DNA of 37,807 nucleotides from Sporosarcina quadrami (GTDB lineage Bacteria > Bacillota > Bacilli > Bacillales_A > Planococcaceae). Location: contig NZ_JACSQN010000022.1 in NCBI RefSeq assembly GCF_014836615.1, positions 1 through 37,807 on the forward strand, written 5' to 3'. The notes below the pieces were generated by a model. The model had not been told where the DNA came from. It saw only the letters and a list, made by a program, of their open reading frames with translations, and made no database searches. Made by a program: the position numbers and the translations under genes. Every line of letters begins with the position of its first letter. Positions within the stretch are counted from its first letter, which is position 1. Shown piece after piece: positions 31,066-37,807 of this stretch.

Positions 31066-33272
31066 GCAATTGCCCCTTTCCAAGCGGAACGGAACTCTTC
31101 AACCGTCCCTTCTACTAACACTGTATTTTCTTCGCCTTTAATAACAATTTCAGCTGTCGCCGTTACCGTACCGATTCTATTTGCATCTGGAACAAGTTTT
31201 TCAAAAGCTTCTGCATGCTCGTCTTTCACAGTAACTAAGAAACGTGATTGCGTTTCACTGAATAAAGCTGTAACAGAAGATCCGGGAATCGAAACTTCTG
31301 CCCCAAGACCTTGTGCATCGAATGCTTTTTCACATAATGCAACTGCGAACCCGCCTTCTGAAAGATCAGTAGCCGATTGAACTAATTTGCTTTGAATTGC
31401 TTTAAGAAGATCTTTTTGACGTGCAACTTCTACATCCAAATCGATTGCAGGCACTTTACCGAAAATCTTTCCTTCAACCATTTGTTGCAATTCACTTCCA
31501 CCGAACTCAGTTTTCGCTTCACCAATGACGTAAATCGCATCTCCTGCTTGTTTAAATGCAGTTGTCGTCACTTGGGATAAATCATGCACGATTCCAACCA
31601 TACCCATCGTTGGAGTCGGATAGACTGGTACACCGTTTACTTCATTGGACATCGAAACGTTCCCGCCAATAATCGGTGCATTCAGTTTACGGCAAGCTTC
31701 TGAAATACCGTCTGCAGACTTCTCGACTTGCCAGAACACTTCTGGCTTGTCTGGGCTACCGAAGTTCAAGCAATCTGTTGCTGCAATCGGCTCAGCGCCT
31801 GAACAGATCAGGTTACGCGTAGCTTCCGCCACTGCAATCTTCCCACCAGTTTCAGGATCAAGATAAATGAATCGAGAGTTACAATCGGCAGTCATCGCAA
31901 GCCCTTTATTTGTCCCGCGTACTCTAATGACACCTGCAGATGAACCCGGAGCAACGACTGTATTCGCACGTGCTTGTGTATCGAATTGATTATAGACCCA
32001 TTCTTTTGACGCGATTGTTGGACGTTGCAGTAAAGCAGTTAACGTCTCTTTAAGATGAGTAACAACTGGTTCCGTATTTTCCATCGCCTGGAACTCTGAA
32101 AAGTACGCAGGTTCTTTTGATTCTTTATAGTAAACAGGTGCATCTTCCGCAAGTGTATCTGCTAAGATTTCTGCGACTGTCTCTCCTTTATGTTTTAACC
32201 GAAGCATTTTGTCTTCTGTTACTACTCCGACCGATACTGCTTCAATATTATGCTTTGCGAATAGATCGATAATTTCTTGCTCGCGACCTTTTTTCACGAC
32301 AATAAGCATACGCTCCTGTGATTCTGATAGCATCATCTCATATGGTGTCATACCTTCTTCACGTTGTGGTATGAGATCCAAGTTCATCTCTACACCAAAT
32401 CCAGCTTTTGAAGCCATTTCAGCCGCTGATGAAGTCAGTCCAGCCGCCCCCATATCTTGAATGCCTATAAGCGCATCAGATTTCACCAGTTCAAGACAAG
32501 CTTCCATCAAAAGTTTTTCAAGGAAAGGATCTCCCGCTTGCATGACAGGCAGTTCAGCTTCTTTATCAACCGCAACCTCTGTTGAAGACATTGTCGCACC
32601 GTGTATTCCATCACGACCTGTTTTTGCACCTGCATAAATAACCGTATTACCGACTCCTGAAGCCAACCCTTTTTGAATATCTTCATGATTCAACAAACCG
32701 ACTGTCATCGCATTGACAAGAGGACGTTTTGAATAACAATTATCAAACTGCACTTCTCCAGCAATTGTCGGTATCCCGATTGTATTTCCGTAGCTCGCAA
32801 TTCCGGCTACAGCTTGTTCGAACAAATAGCGGTCACGCGCATCAGACAAGTCACCAAAACGCATTGAATTTACGAGTGCAACAGGACGTGCGCCCATTGA
32901 AAAGACATCACGAATAATGCCGCCTGCACCTGTCGCGGCACCGATGAAAGGCTCGATTGCGGATGGTGAGTTATGTGATTCCATTTTAAAGACTGCAGCT
33001 TGGTTATCCCCTATATCTACGATTCCCGCACCTTCACCCGGTCCTTGAAGAACACGTTCACCTTCAGTCGGAAATCTACGTAAAATCGGCTTAGAGCTTT
33101 TATAAGAACAATGTTCAGACCACATTGCAGAGAACAATCCTGTTTCTGTATAGTTTGGAAGGCGTCCAATCATTTCTACTGCACGATCGAACTCCTCGTC
33201 TGTCATTCCCATTTGACGATATAATTTCTCATCTTTGATTTGTTGAGTTGTAGGTTCATGCATGGCTGACAT
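31041..33272 (-). CDS. purL: FGAM synthase large subunit PurL, with altered conserved residues
   Basis: This 743-residue small-type PurL, which works with PurS and PurQ, turns FGAR, ATP and ammonia (normally tunnelled from PurQ) into FGAM (step 4). Normal landmarks are WSEHCSYK (conserved His54), [33 protein letters not shown] and LSESQERM. Several near-invariant spots differ: ESHNHPS reads ESHNSPS (Ser102 replaces the second, catalytically implicated His), GGNVSLYNE reads GGNVSMSNE, and LNFGNPEKPE reads [10 protein letters not shown]. The ATG at 33272 follows CTGGAG by 8 nt and overlaps purQ by 17 nt. The frame is otherwise clean and the length normal. Confidence 0.93.
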   Translation of the reverse strand: MSAMHEPTTQQIKDEKLYRQMGMTDEEFDRAVEMIGRLPNYTETGLFSAMWSEHCSYKSSKPILRRFPTEGERVLQGPGEGAGIVDIGDNQAAVFKMESHNSPSAIEPFIGAATGAGGIIRDVFSMGARPVALVNSMRFGDLSDARDRYLFEQAVAGIASYGNTIGIPTIAGEVQFDNCYSKRPLVNAMTVGLLNHEDIQKGLASGVGNTVIYAGAKTGRDGIHGATMSSTEVAVDKEAELPVMQAGDPFLEKLLMEACLELVKSDALIGIQDMGAAGLTSSAAEMASKAGFGVEMNLDLIPQREEGMTPYEMMLSESQERMLIVVKKGREQEIIDLFAKHNIEAVSVGVVTEDKMLRLKHKGETVAEILADTLAEDAPVYYKESKEPAYFSEFQAMENTEPVVTHLKETLTALLQRPTIASKEWVYNQFDTQARANTVVAPGSSAGVIRVRGTNKGLAMTADCNSRFIYLDPETGGKIAVAEATRNLICSGAEPIAATDCLNFGSPDKPEVFWQVEKSADGISEACRKLNAPIIGGNVSMSNEVNGVPVYPTPTMGMVGIVHDLSQVTTTAFKQAGDAIYVIGEAKTEFGGSELQQMVEGKIFGKVPAIDLDVEVARQKDLLKAIQSKLVQSATDLSEGGFAVALCEKAFDAQGLGAEVSIPGSSVTALFSETQSRFLVTVKDEHAEAFEKLVPDANRIGTVTATAEIVIKGEENTVLVEGTVEEFRSAWKGAIACLLNSEA

Positions 33273-33942
33273 TGTTTTCACTCCAGTTCTTTATAATTGA
33301 TTGGAATAAAGGCAAACCATCTGTACCGCCGATGATTGCTTCGACTGCCCGTTCAGGAAGTGGCATCATGCCAAGGACATTGCCTTGTACATTCAATACG
33401 CCTGCAATTCCGTCAACACTACCGTCGTGGCTGTCATCTGCATATGTAAATACAATACGTCCATCTGCTTTTAATTGCTTTGCCGTTTCTTTATCAACAT
33501 AGTAGTTCCCATAATGATGTGCAAAGGGTAATGTAATTTGTTGACCTTCTTCGTACACAGCGGTAAATCTAGTAGATGCATTTTCGACGTTCAGAGTGGA
33601 ATTTCCACTTCTGAATTTAAGATCTTTATTTATAAGGAAAGCACCTGGAAGAATGCCCGCTTCCACTAAAATTTGAAAACCATTTCCTACTCCTAAAACA
33701 GGTTTTCCTGTTTTTACGAACTCTTTTAAACTGTTAATAGCTGGAGAGCTTTGTGCGAGCGCGCCTGGACGTAAATAATCACCGAAAGATGCTCCAGTCG
33801 GCAAGATGACTGCGTCGAAACTTTTCAAATCAGCCTGATTATGATTAACGACTTCCGCACCTTCACCAACGATATTTAAAACAGCATGCACCATATCCTC
33901 GTCACAGCTAGAGCCAGGGAAGCTTAAAATAGCGAACCTCAT
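33256..33942 (-). CDS. purQ: FGAM synthase subunit PurQ, glutaminase triad lost
   Basis: This 228-residue protein is clearly PurQ by length, order and sequence ([52 protein letters not shown]). PurQ normally hydrolyses glutamine for PurL with a Cys-His-Glu triad. Here the nucleophile in GVCNGFQIL is Gly86 (codon GGA, 33685-33687) and the His of PHPER is Leu195 (codon CTT, 33358-33360); only Glu197 remains. PGGFSYGDYLRCG is also altered to [13 protein letters not shown], and AHGEGNFY to AHHYGNYY. The frame is uninterrupted and coupled to purS (4-nt overlap) and purL. It is predicted to lack glutaminase activity; a structural or regulatory role is inferred. Confidence 0.92.
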   Translation of the reverse strand: MRFAILSFPGSSCDEDMVHAVLNIVGEGAEVVNHNQADLKSFDAVILPTGASFGDYLRPGALAQSSPAINSLKEFVKTGKPVLGVGNGFQILVEAGILPGAFLINKDLKFRSGNSTLNVENASTRFTAVYEEGQQITLPFAHHYGNYYVDKETAKQLKADGRIVFTYADDSHDGSVDGIAGVLNVQGNVLGMMPLPERAVEAIIGGTDGLPLFQSIIKNWSENNVSHA

Positions 33943-34193
33943 TTGCCCGCAACCTCCCCGATTTCAAAGCTGTAATCTTCAATCACTTTATTGACAAGAA
34001 GTACTTCACACATTTTTTTTACCCGTTCTTCAATTTCTGCTTGCGTTCCTGAAAGTTCAAGTTCAATAAGTCTTCCAATACGTACATTCCCAACTTCGTC
34101 AAAACCCAATTTGTGTAATGCATCTTTTGCAGCAATACCTTGTGGATCTACAACGCTCTCGCGTAATGTTACGTATACGTTTACTTTAGTCAT
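33939..34193 (-). CDS. purS: FGAM synthase subunit PurS
   Basis: This 84-residue protein forms a dimer bridging PurL and PurQ and helps ammonia transfer. The sequence (KVNVYVTLRESVVDPQGIAAKDALHKLGF ... VRIGRLIELEL ... MCEVLLVNKVIEDYSFEI) matches the family end to end and looks normal, unlike its two partners. GGGAGG lies 7 nt before the ATG; the stop overlaps purQ. It follows purK directly, where purB and purC would be expected in between. Confidence 0.95.
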   Translation of the reverse strand: MTKVNVYVTLRESVVDPQGIAAKDALHKLGFDEVGNVRIGRLIELELSGTQAEIEERVKKMCEVLLVNKVIEDYSFEIGEVAGK

Positions 34194-34240
34194 GTCTTTT
34201 TCCTCCCAAGTGGTAGTAATTTTGTCGATCGTTTATTATT

Positions 34241-35356
34241 TCAGGACCAAATCTCTGTTGCATCAATTTCATCTAGCGTATTTTCAACATTGTCCGTCAT
34301 GATTGTGACGTGGCCCATTTTACGTTTTTCTTTCGCTTCCGCTTTCCCATATAAATGAATAGACCAATCCGGATGATTTTTTATAACTTTTTTCAATGGC
34401 GTTACATGTTCACCAAGGACGTTTACCATAATAGACGGCGCCCATAGCTTCGGTTTTCGAAGTGGCCAGCCACAAATTGCACGGATATGTTGATGGAACT
34501 GGGACACATTGCATGCTTCAATTGAATAATGCCCCGAGTTATGTGGTCGTGGTGCCAATTCGTTAATGACGATTTCTTCGTTTTCCAGAACGAACATTTC
34601 TACTGCAAGCGTACCAACCAATTTGAGATGATCCGCAATCGCTTTTGCAGCTTGCTCTGCTTTTTGTATGACCGCTTCAGGAACTCGCGCAGGAACGATT
34701 GACTCGTGTAGAATGTGATGCTTATGAATATTTTCAGCAATCGGGAGGCAATACGTTTCGCCTGCAGGATTACGTTGGATAATAACTGAGATTTCTTTTT
34801 TGAATGGTACAAATGCTTCTGCAATGCACTCAGAATGAGCAAACAGCTCTTTTGCTTCATCGATATCAGCTGCTGAGCCGAGTTTCACTTGTCCTTTACC
34901 GTCGTATCCGCCAAATGCTGTCTTGACGATGCACGGGTAACCGATTGTATCAACATTGTTTTTCAGTTCGTTAAAATTACTTGCTGTTATATACTTAGCA
35001 ACAGGTGCTCCAGAAGCTGTTATTTCAGCCTTCTCAGCAATTCTATTTTGAGTAATTCTTACAAGTTCTGCGCCTTGTGGAACATAAGCAATTTGTGTAA
35101 GTCGATGTAAGCCTTCATAATCGATGTTTTCAAATTCGTAAGTAATGACATCACTTACATCACCCAACTCTTCTAAAGCTACCTCATCGTTATATGGAGC
35201 TACAATTCGAATATCCGCGATTTGTCCACACGGCGAGTCCATCGTTGGATCGAGTACTGCTATTTTAAATCCTGCTTCTTTTGCTGCAAGTCCCATCATA
35301 CGACCAAGCTGGCCGCCACCAATAATACCAATGGTTTGTCCAGGCAAAATAATCAT
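34241..35356 (-). CDS. purK: N5-carboxyaminoimidazole ribonucleotide synthetase
   Basis: This 371-residue ATP-grasp enzyme makes N5-CAIR from AIR, ATP and bicarbonate. Landmarks are [47 protein letters not shown] and [18 protein letters not shown]. The usual TSQFEQH segment reads VSQFHQH. It overlaps purE by 4 nt and is followed after a 47-nt gap by purS rather than purB; that gap holds only the ribosome site of purS. Confidence 0.95.
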   Translation of the reverse strand: MIILPGQTIGIIGGGQLGRMMGLAAKEAGFKIAVLDPTMDSPCGQIADIRIVAPYNDEVALEELGDVSDVITYEFENIDYEGLHRLTQIAYVPQGAELVRITQNRIAEKAEITASGAPVAKYITASNFNELKNNVDTIGYPCIVKTAFGGYDGKGQVKLGSAADIDEAKELFAHSECIAEAFVPFKKEISVIIQRNPAGETYCLPIAENIHKHHILHESIVPARVPEAVIQKAEQAAKAIADHLKLVGTLAVEMFVLENEEIVINELAPRPHNSGHYSIEACNVSQFHQHIRAICGWPLRKPKLWAPSIMVNVLGEHVTPLKKVIKNHPDWSIHLYGKAEAKEKRKMGHVTIMTDNVENTLDEIDATEIWS

Positions 35357-35841
35357 AGCAAATCACCACTGCTTTCGAGGGCCAAGTCACGCATCTGTTG
35401 TCTTCGTGTCTCAAGTCGTTTTAGCAGTTCTTTGTCATGGACCGCTAAAAACTGTGCTGCAAGCAAGCCGGCATTCGTTGCCCCGGCTTTGCCGATAGAA
35501 ACGGTAGCTACTGGCACACCGCCTGGCATTTGCACAATGGACAATAATGAATCCATGCCATTTAGCGCTTTAGACTGGACCGGTACACCTATTACAGGCA
35601 ACAACGTTTTTGCTGCGACCATTCCTGGAAGATGCGCTGCTCCACCTGCTCCTGCAATAATTACTTCAATTCCTCTATTTTGCGCAGCTTCTGCATACTC
35701 AAACATAAAATCCGGCGTACGATGTGCGGACACAACTTTCTTTTCATAATTCACATTCAGCTCATCTAAAATATCGCATGTATGCTTCATCGTTTCCCAA
35801 TCGCTTTTACTGCCCATAATTACGCCGACTTTCAGTTCCAC
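35353..35841 (-). CDS. purE: N5-CAIR mutase
   Basis: This 162-residue class I PurE, first gene of the operon, rearranges N5-CAIR to CAIR. It shows [14 protein letters not shown], the active-site [26 protein letters not shown] and [22 protein letters not shown], all canonical. The start is taken as GTG at 35841 (GELKV-type N-terminus [11 protein letters not shown]) because AAAGGGGCGG lies 7 nt upstream; the ATG seven codons earlier overlaps that ribosome site. Confidence 0.95.
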   Translation of the reverse strand: MELKVGVIMGSKSDWETMKHTCDILDELNVNYEKKVVSAHRTPDFMFEYAEAAQNRGIEVIIAGAGGAAHLPGMVAAKTLLPVIGVPVQSKALNGMDSLLSIVQMPGGVPVATVSIGKAGATNAGLLAAQFLAVHDKELLKRLETRRQQMRDLALESSGDLL

Positions 35842-35885
35842 AGACAATCCGCCCCTTTTCATTCTTGTAATTCCATTGTTTCAAC

Positions 35886-35943
35886 AAAAAAACCTTGAAT
35901 AAACTGTTCTCCATATCATTACGGAAAGCAGTTCATTCAAGGA
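35886..35943 (-). terminator. Terminator of the purine leader (riboswitch expression platform)
   Basis: On the minus strand CCTTGAATGAACTG pairs with CAGTTTATTCAAGG around a loop of about 25 nt, followed by seven T. It lies between the guanine aptamer and purE, about 45 nt before the purE start. Aptamer binding of guanine or hypoxanthine is expected to favour this hairpin and stop transcription, as in the B. subtilis pur leader. Confidence 0.85.
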
Positions 35944-36017
35944 TATTTAATAAGCGTTAAGATGAATTGTTCCATTTGTCATGGCACACCTTTCGCTGTT
36001 TCCTAAAATTCACTTTT

Positions 36018-36084
36018 CCCCATAGTCCAGACATTACGGTGTCCTGGTAGAAACACTGAAGCCAATCCTTCAGCATATATGTGG
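36018..36084 (-). promoter_or_regulatory. Guanine-type purine riboswitch aptamer
   Basis: On the minus strand P1 is CCACATA/TATGGGG, P2 is CTGAAG/CTTCAG with loop GGATTGG, the junction is GTTTCTA, and P3 is a CCAG..AC/GTCTGG stem with loop ACCGTAAT, followed by GGACTATGG. The loops hold the usual complementary GG/CC bases for the loop-loop contact. The specificity base in ACTATGG is C, which pairs with guanine or hypoxanthine (adenine switches have T). It starts about 14 nt after the predicted transcription start and controls the whole pur operon. Confidence 0.93.
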
Positions 36085-36104
36085 ATTTCTATTTACTATT
36101 ACAT

Positions 36105-36132
36105 ATTATCAATTCGACGTTTGCGAGTCAAC
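36105..36132 (-). promoter_or_regulatory. Sigma-A promoter of the pur operon
   Basis: TTGACT (36127-36132), a 16-nt spacer and GATAAT (36105-36110) on the minus strand, directly downstream of the PurR boxes and upstream of the aptamer. Transcription would begin near 36098. Confidence 0.85.
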
Positions 36133-36135
36133 TTA

Positions 36136-36179
36136 AAAGCGAACGTTTTTATAGTATGCTTATAAAACGTTCGTAAATA
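36136..36179 (-). promoter_or_regulatory. PurR operator: two inverted PurBoxes
   Basis: Two inverted 13-nt boxes with CGAAC cores match the PurBox consensus AWWWCCGAACWWT at 11 of 13 positions each: AAAAGCGAACGTT (36136-36148, plus strand) and ATTTACGAACGTT (36167-36179, minus strand), separated by 18 nt. In B. subtilis PurR binds such a pair just upstream of the -35 and is released by PRPP. The left edge is only a few nt past the yebG stop. Confidence 0.88.
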
Positions 36180-36186
36180 AGTGCGT

Positions 36187-36378
36187 TTAATCGAGAAGAA
36201 CGCCTTTAAACTTAATCACTTGGCGTATAGGAACATATTTCCCTTCGATTTCCTCAAAAAGAGGTTCTTCTTTACGTCCTGCAGCGGTATAGCCTTGTGC
36301 AGCCATACGTTCAAGACATGTTTCAATCGATTCTCCTTGTTCAACTTCAAACCAGACGGTCTTCTTTTGTGTACTCAT
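36187..36378 (-). CDS. yebG: YebG-like NETI-motif protein
   Basis: This 63-residue protein resembles B. subtilis YebG. It carries a region related to the NETI motif ([18 protein letters not shown]) and ends in [13 protein letters not shown]. Function is unknown; it is a small soluble protein always near yebE and purE. The ATG overlaps the yebE stop by 4 nt, so the two are coupled, and its stop lies just before the PurR boxes. Confidence 0.88.
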   Translation of the reverse strand: MSTQKKTVWFEVEQGESIETCLERMAAQGYTAAGRKEEPLFEEIEGKYVPIRQVIKFKGVLLD

Positions 36379-36902
36379 TTAAATAACTTCCCTTTTCTAA
36401 CAGACTTTACCCAAAAACCGCCATGGATCGTTTTAGGCTCATACGCAATAATGAACGCTTTTGGATCAATCTGTTTAATGATATCGTATAATTTTAATTC
36501 ATCTTTACGTGGTGTCAGTATTTGCATTGCGGATCGATTACCCTCTAATCCATTGGCTGCCCAGTCTGTTACTCCATATCCTTTGTCTCGCAGTAGTTTT
36601 GGCATTGTATGATCAACATCCGCCGTAATGACGTTTACAGTAATATAACCTAACGCCATTTTCTCTTCAATTTTCGTACCAACAATAATCCCGATTCCAT
36701 AACCTACCGCATAAGCAATCACATTTTGTACTTTGTCCAAGTTGTCCAATACTAATCCTAAACCGATAATATAGACAACGACTTCCACCATGCTGACCAT
36801 TGCGGCTATGTATCGATAACCTTTTAATGTAAGTATCATACGAACGGTGAAAAATGTTACGTAGACGATATTGATAGCTAAAATAATTAACACCATTGTC
36901 AC
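36375..36902 (-). CDS. yebE: YebE-like membrane protein (UPF0316, DUF2179)
   Basis: This 175-residue protein has three N-terminal membrane helices (about residues 3-24, 31-55, 60-80) and a C-terminal cytoplasmic DUF2179 domain ([28 protein letters not shown] ... [16 protein letters not shown]). The family's role is unknown. The start is GTG at 36902 with AGGAGG 11 nt upstream; an in-frame ATG two codons later is further from it. It is coupled to yebG and lies at the same place as in B. subtilis. Confidence 0.9.
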   Translation of the reverse strand: MTMVLIILAINIVYVTFFTVRMILTLKGYRYIAAMVSMVEVVVYIIGLGLVLDNLDKVQNVIAYAVGYGIGIIVGTKIEEKMALGYITVNVITADVDHTMPKLLRDKGYGVTDWAANGLEGNRSAMQILTPRKDELKLYDIIKQIDPKAFIIAYEPKTIHGGFWVKSVRKGKLFK

Positions 36903-36979
36903 TGCTAATCAATCCTCCTAACTAGGATGACCTCCATCGTATCGCTCAACAAGGTAGATTACAAGAAATTACGCAGCAA

Positions 36980-37007
36980 ATTATTATCTATATACCCTTT
37001 TAGGCAA
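36980..37007 (-). promoter_or_regulatory. Candidate promoter for yebE-yebG
   Basis: On the minus strand TTGCCT (37002-37007), a 16-nt spacer and AATAAT (36980-36985) lie about 80 nt before yebE. An overlapping GATAAT (36983-36988) offers another -10. This is the best match in the region but not a strong one. The stretch 37008-37158 shows nothing else. Confidence 0.35.
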
Positions 37008-37158
37008 AAGCGTATGTATGAAATCTGAGTATTCTTTTGTGATTTTTCGCGTTAGGTAATATAGTACTGAAAACCTTGATACGGTGCAGACTGCAAATGA
37101 ACATTTAAGTGTTGTAAAGCCAGTTGGACAAACTTTGAAGGTTATAGCTATATGTACG

Positions 37159-37534
37159 AAACGATGGGATATGAGCGCTCAAATGGAGTTTACGAGCGTA
37201 GGACTGCGGGATACGGGCGCACAAAGGGTGCACGAGCGCAGGACTGCGGGATACGGGCGCACAAAGGGAGTTTATGGGCGCAGGACTGCGGGATACGAGC
37301 ACACAAAGGGAGTTTACGAGCGCGGAGCTGCGGGATACGGGCGCACAAAGGGAGTTTACGAGCGCGGAGCTGCGGGATACGAGCGCACAAAGGGAGTTTA
37401 TGGGCGCTGGACTGCGGGATACGGGCGCAAAAAGGGAGTTTATAGGCGCTGGACTGCGGGATACGGGCGCAAAAAGGGAGTTTATGGGCGCTGGACTGCG
37501 GGATAAGGGCGCATAAGGAGATTTTACAAGTGCG
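37159..37534. repeat. 42-bp tandem repeat array, nine units
   Basis: Nine head-to-tail units: a degenerate one (37159-37200), a 40-bp one (37201-37240) and seven of 42 bp (starting 37241, 37283, 37325, 37367, 37409, 37451, 37493), the last degenerate. Core unit: GGACTGCGGGATACGGGCGC then ACAAAGGGAGTTTATGGGCGCA. Variants alternate ACGGGCGC/ACGAGCGC, TATGGGCG/TACGAGCG and CACAAA/CAAAAA. Each unit itself looks like two diverged 21-nt halves sharing GGGCGCA. Because 42 is a multiple of three, frames stay open on both strands (an R/G/Y-rich one on plus, one with PLCARIP on minus), but none has a ribosome site, so I treat it as non-coding. There are no spacers, so it is not CRISPR. Confidence 0.9.
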
Positions 37535-37690
37535 TGTTCTTAAAAAAAGAATGATTACAAAAAAGCATTTCGCGCGGAATGAATACTTTAAGGCCTTATT
37601 TCTATCCGCGGATTCTTTCACTGGCAGAATGTCAATACATCGCGCCCACTGCCTTTAACCAATTCCGAACTTTCAGCACGAATTGAATGC

Positions 37691-37717
37691 AAAAAAACCA
37701 TCCCCAAAAGGGAATGG
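37691..37717 (-). terminator. rRNA operon terminator
   Basis: On the minus strand CCATTCCC pairs with GGGGATGG (37698-37705 with 37710-37717, one G-T pair), followed by seven T, directly after the 5S gene. The 37535-37690 stretch between this and the tandem array shows nothing recognisable. Confidence 0.85.
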
Positions 37718-37721
37718 CCTT

Positions 37722-37807
37722 TGCCCGGCAACGTCCTACTCTCACAGGGGGAATCCCCCCACTACCATCGGCGCTGAAGAGCTTAACTTCCGTGTTCGGT
37801 ATGGGAA
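37722..37807 (-). rRNA. rrf: 5S ribosomal RNA, 3' part (cut by window edge)
   Basis: Reading leftwards from the window end, the sequence gives TTCCCATACCGAACACGGAAG, TTAAGCTCTTCAGCGCCGATGG, GGGGATTCCCCC, TGTGAGAGTAGGACGTTGCCGGGCAA, the standard Bacillales 5S. About the first 30 bases are beyond the window. A terminator follows at once, so this is the end of an rRNA operon transcribed leftwards, with 16S and 23S presumably to the right. The exact 3' end is uncertain by 1-3 nt. Confidence 0.95.

Noticed and set aside
33256..33942. Calling purQ a pseudogene
   Set aside because: The frame, length, ribosome coupling and most of the fold are intact; only catalytic positions are changed, which suggests loss of activity rather than decay of the gene.
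37159..37534. CRISPR array
   Set aside because: Units follow one another with no unique spacers, and no cas genes are present.
37084..37621. Long open frames on both strands through the 42-bp repeats
   Set aside because: The period is a multiple of three and GC-rich, which keeps frames open by chance; starts are GTG without a ribosome site, and unit-to-unit changes are not biased to synonymous sites.

Overview
The window is a chromosomal piece of a low-to-mid GC, spore-forming Bacillales. The order yebE-yebG-pur operon ... yerA-yerB-yerC-pcrB-pcrA-ligA-camS-gatCAB-dgkB-rlmCD matches the Bacillus subtilis backbone. The Ger receptor operon, the CydS-type cytochrome bd operon and the overall sequence flavour point to Planococcaceae, perhaps Sporosarcina-like. 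The genus is my inference. Almost all core genes are on the minus strand. The right edge cuts into a 5S rRNA gene, and the left edge cuts into an IS3-family element.

Layout. (1) 1-1631 is an accessory scar: the end of an IS3-like insertion sequence, and an MFS transporter gene whose N- and C-terminal parts now face each other on opposite strands. (2) 1632-3747 holds an ankyrin-repeat lipoprotein and the rRNA methyltransferase RlmCD. (3) 3842-6440 is a cytochrome bd operon: a 31-codon membrane peptide, cydA, cydB and the small subunit cydS. (4) 6570-8309 holds a Nudix hydrolase with its own promoter, and a diacylglycerol kinase. (5) 8329-17819 is the housekeeping run pcrB-pcrA-ligA-camS-gatC-gatA-gatB (lipid, DNA repair, lipoprotein, Gln-tRNA amidation). 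(6) 17897-21104 is yerA-yerB-yerC. (7) 21270-24837 is a plus-strand gerA/gerB/gerC-type germinant receptor operon. (8) 24841-36179 is the purine operon purE-K-S-Q-L-F-M-N-H-D. Its leader has paired PurR boxes, a sigma-A promoter, a guanine-type riboswitch aptamer and a terminator. (9) 36187-36902 is yebG-yebE. (10) 37159-37534 is a 42-bp tandem repeat array, followed by the tail of an rRNA operon.

The most unusual point is in the FGAM synthase genes of the purine operon. PurQ is full length and in frame, but the catalytic Cys of its glutaminase triad is Gly and the catalytic His is Leu. The partner PurL has Ser in place of the second His of the conserved ESHNHP motif. purB and purC, present between purK and purS in B. 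subtilis, are absent, and a roughly 200-bp GC-rich repeat element sits inside the operon between purH and purN. The other purine enzymes keep the catalytic motifs I could check. One reading is that this FGAM synthase uses ammonia rather than glutamine, or that PurQ has become structural; this is inference.

Other items worth a look are the unannotated 31-codon membrane peptide ahead of cydA, the inverted MFS gene beside the IS end, and the tandem array beside the rRNA operon.
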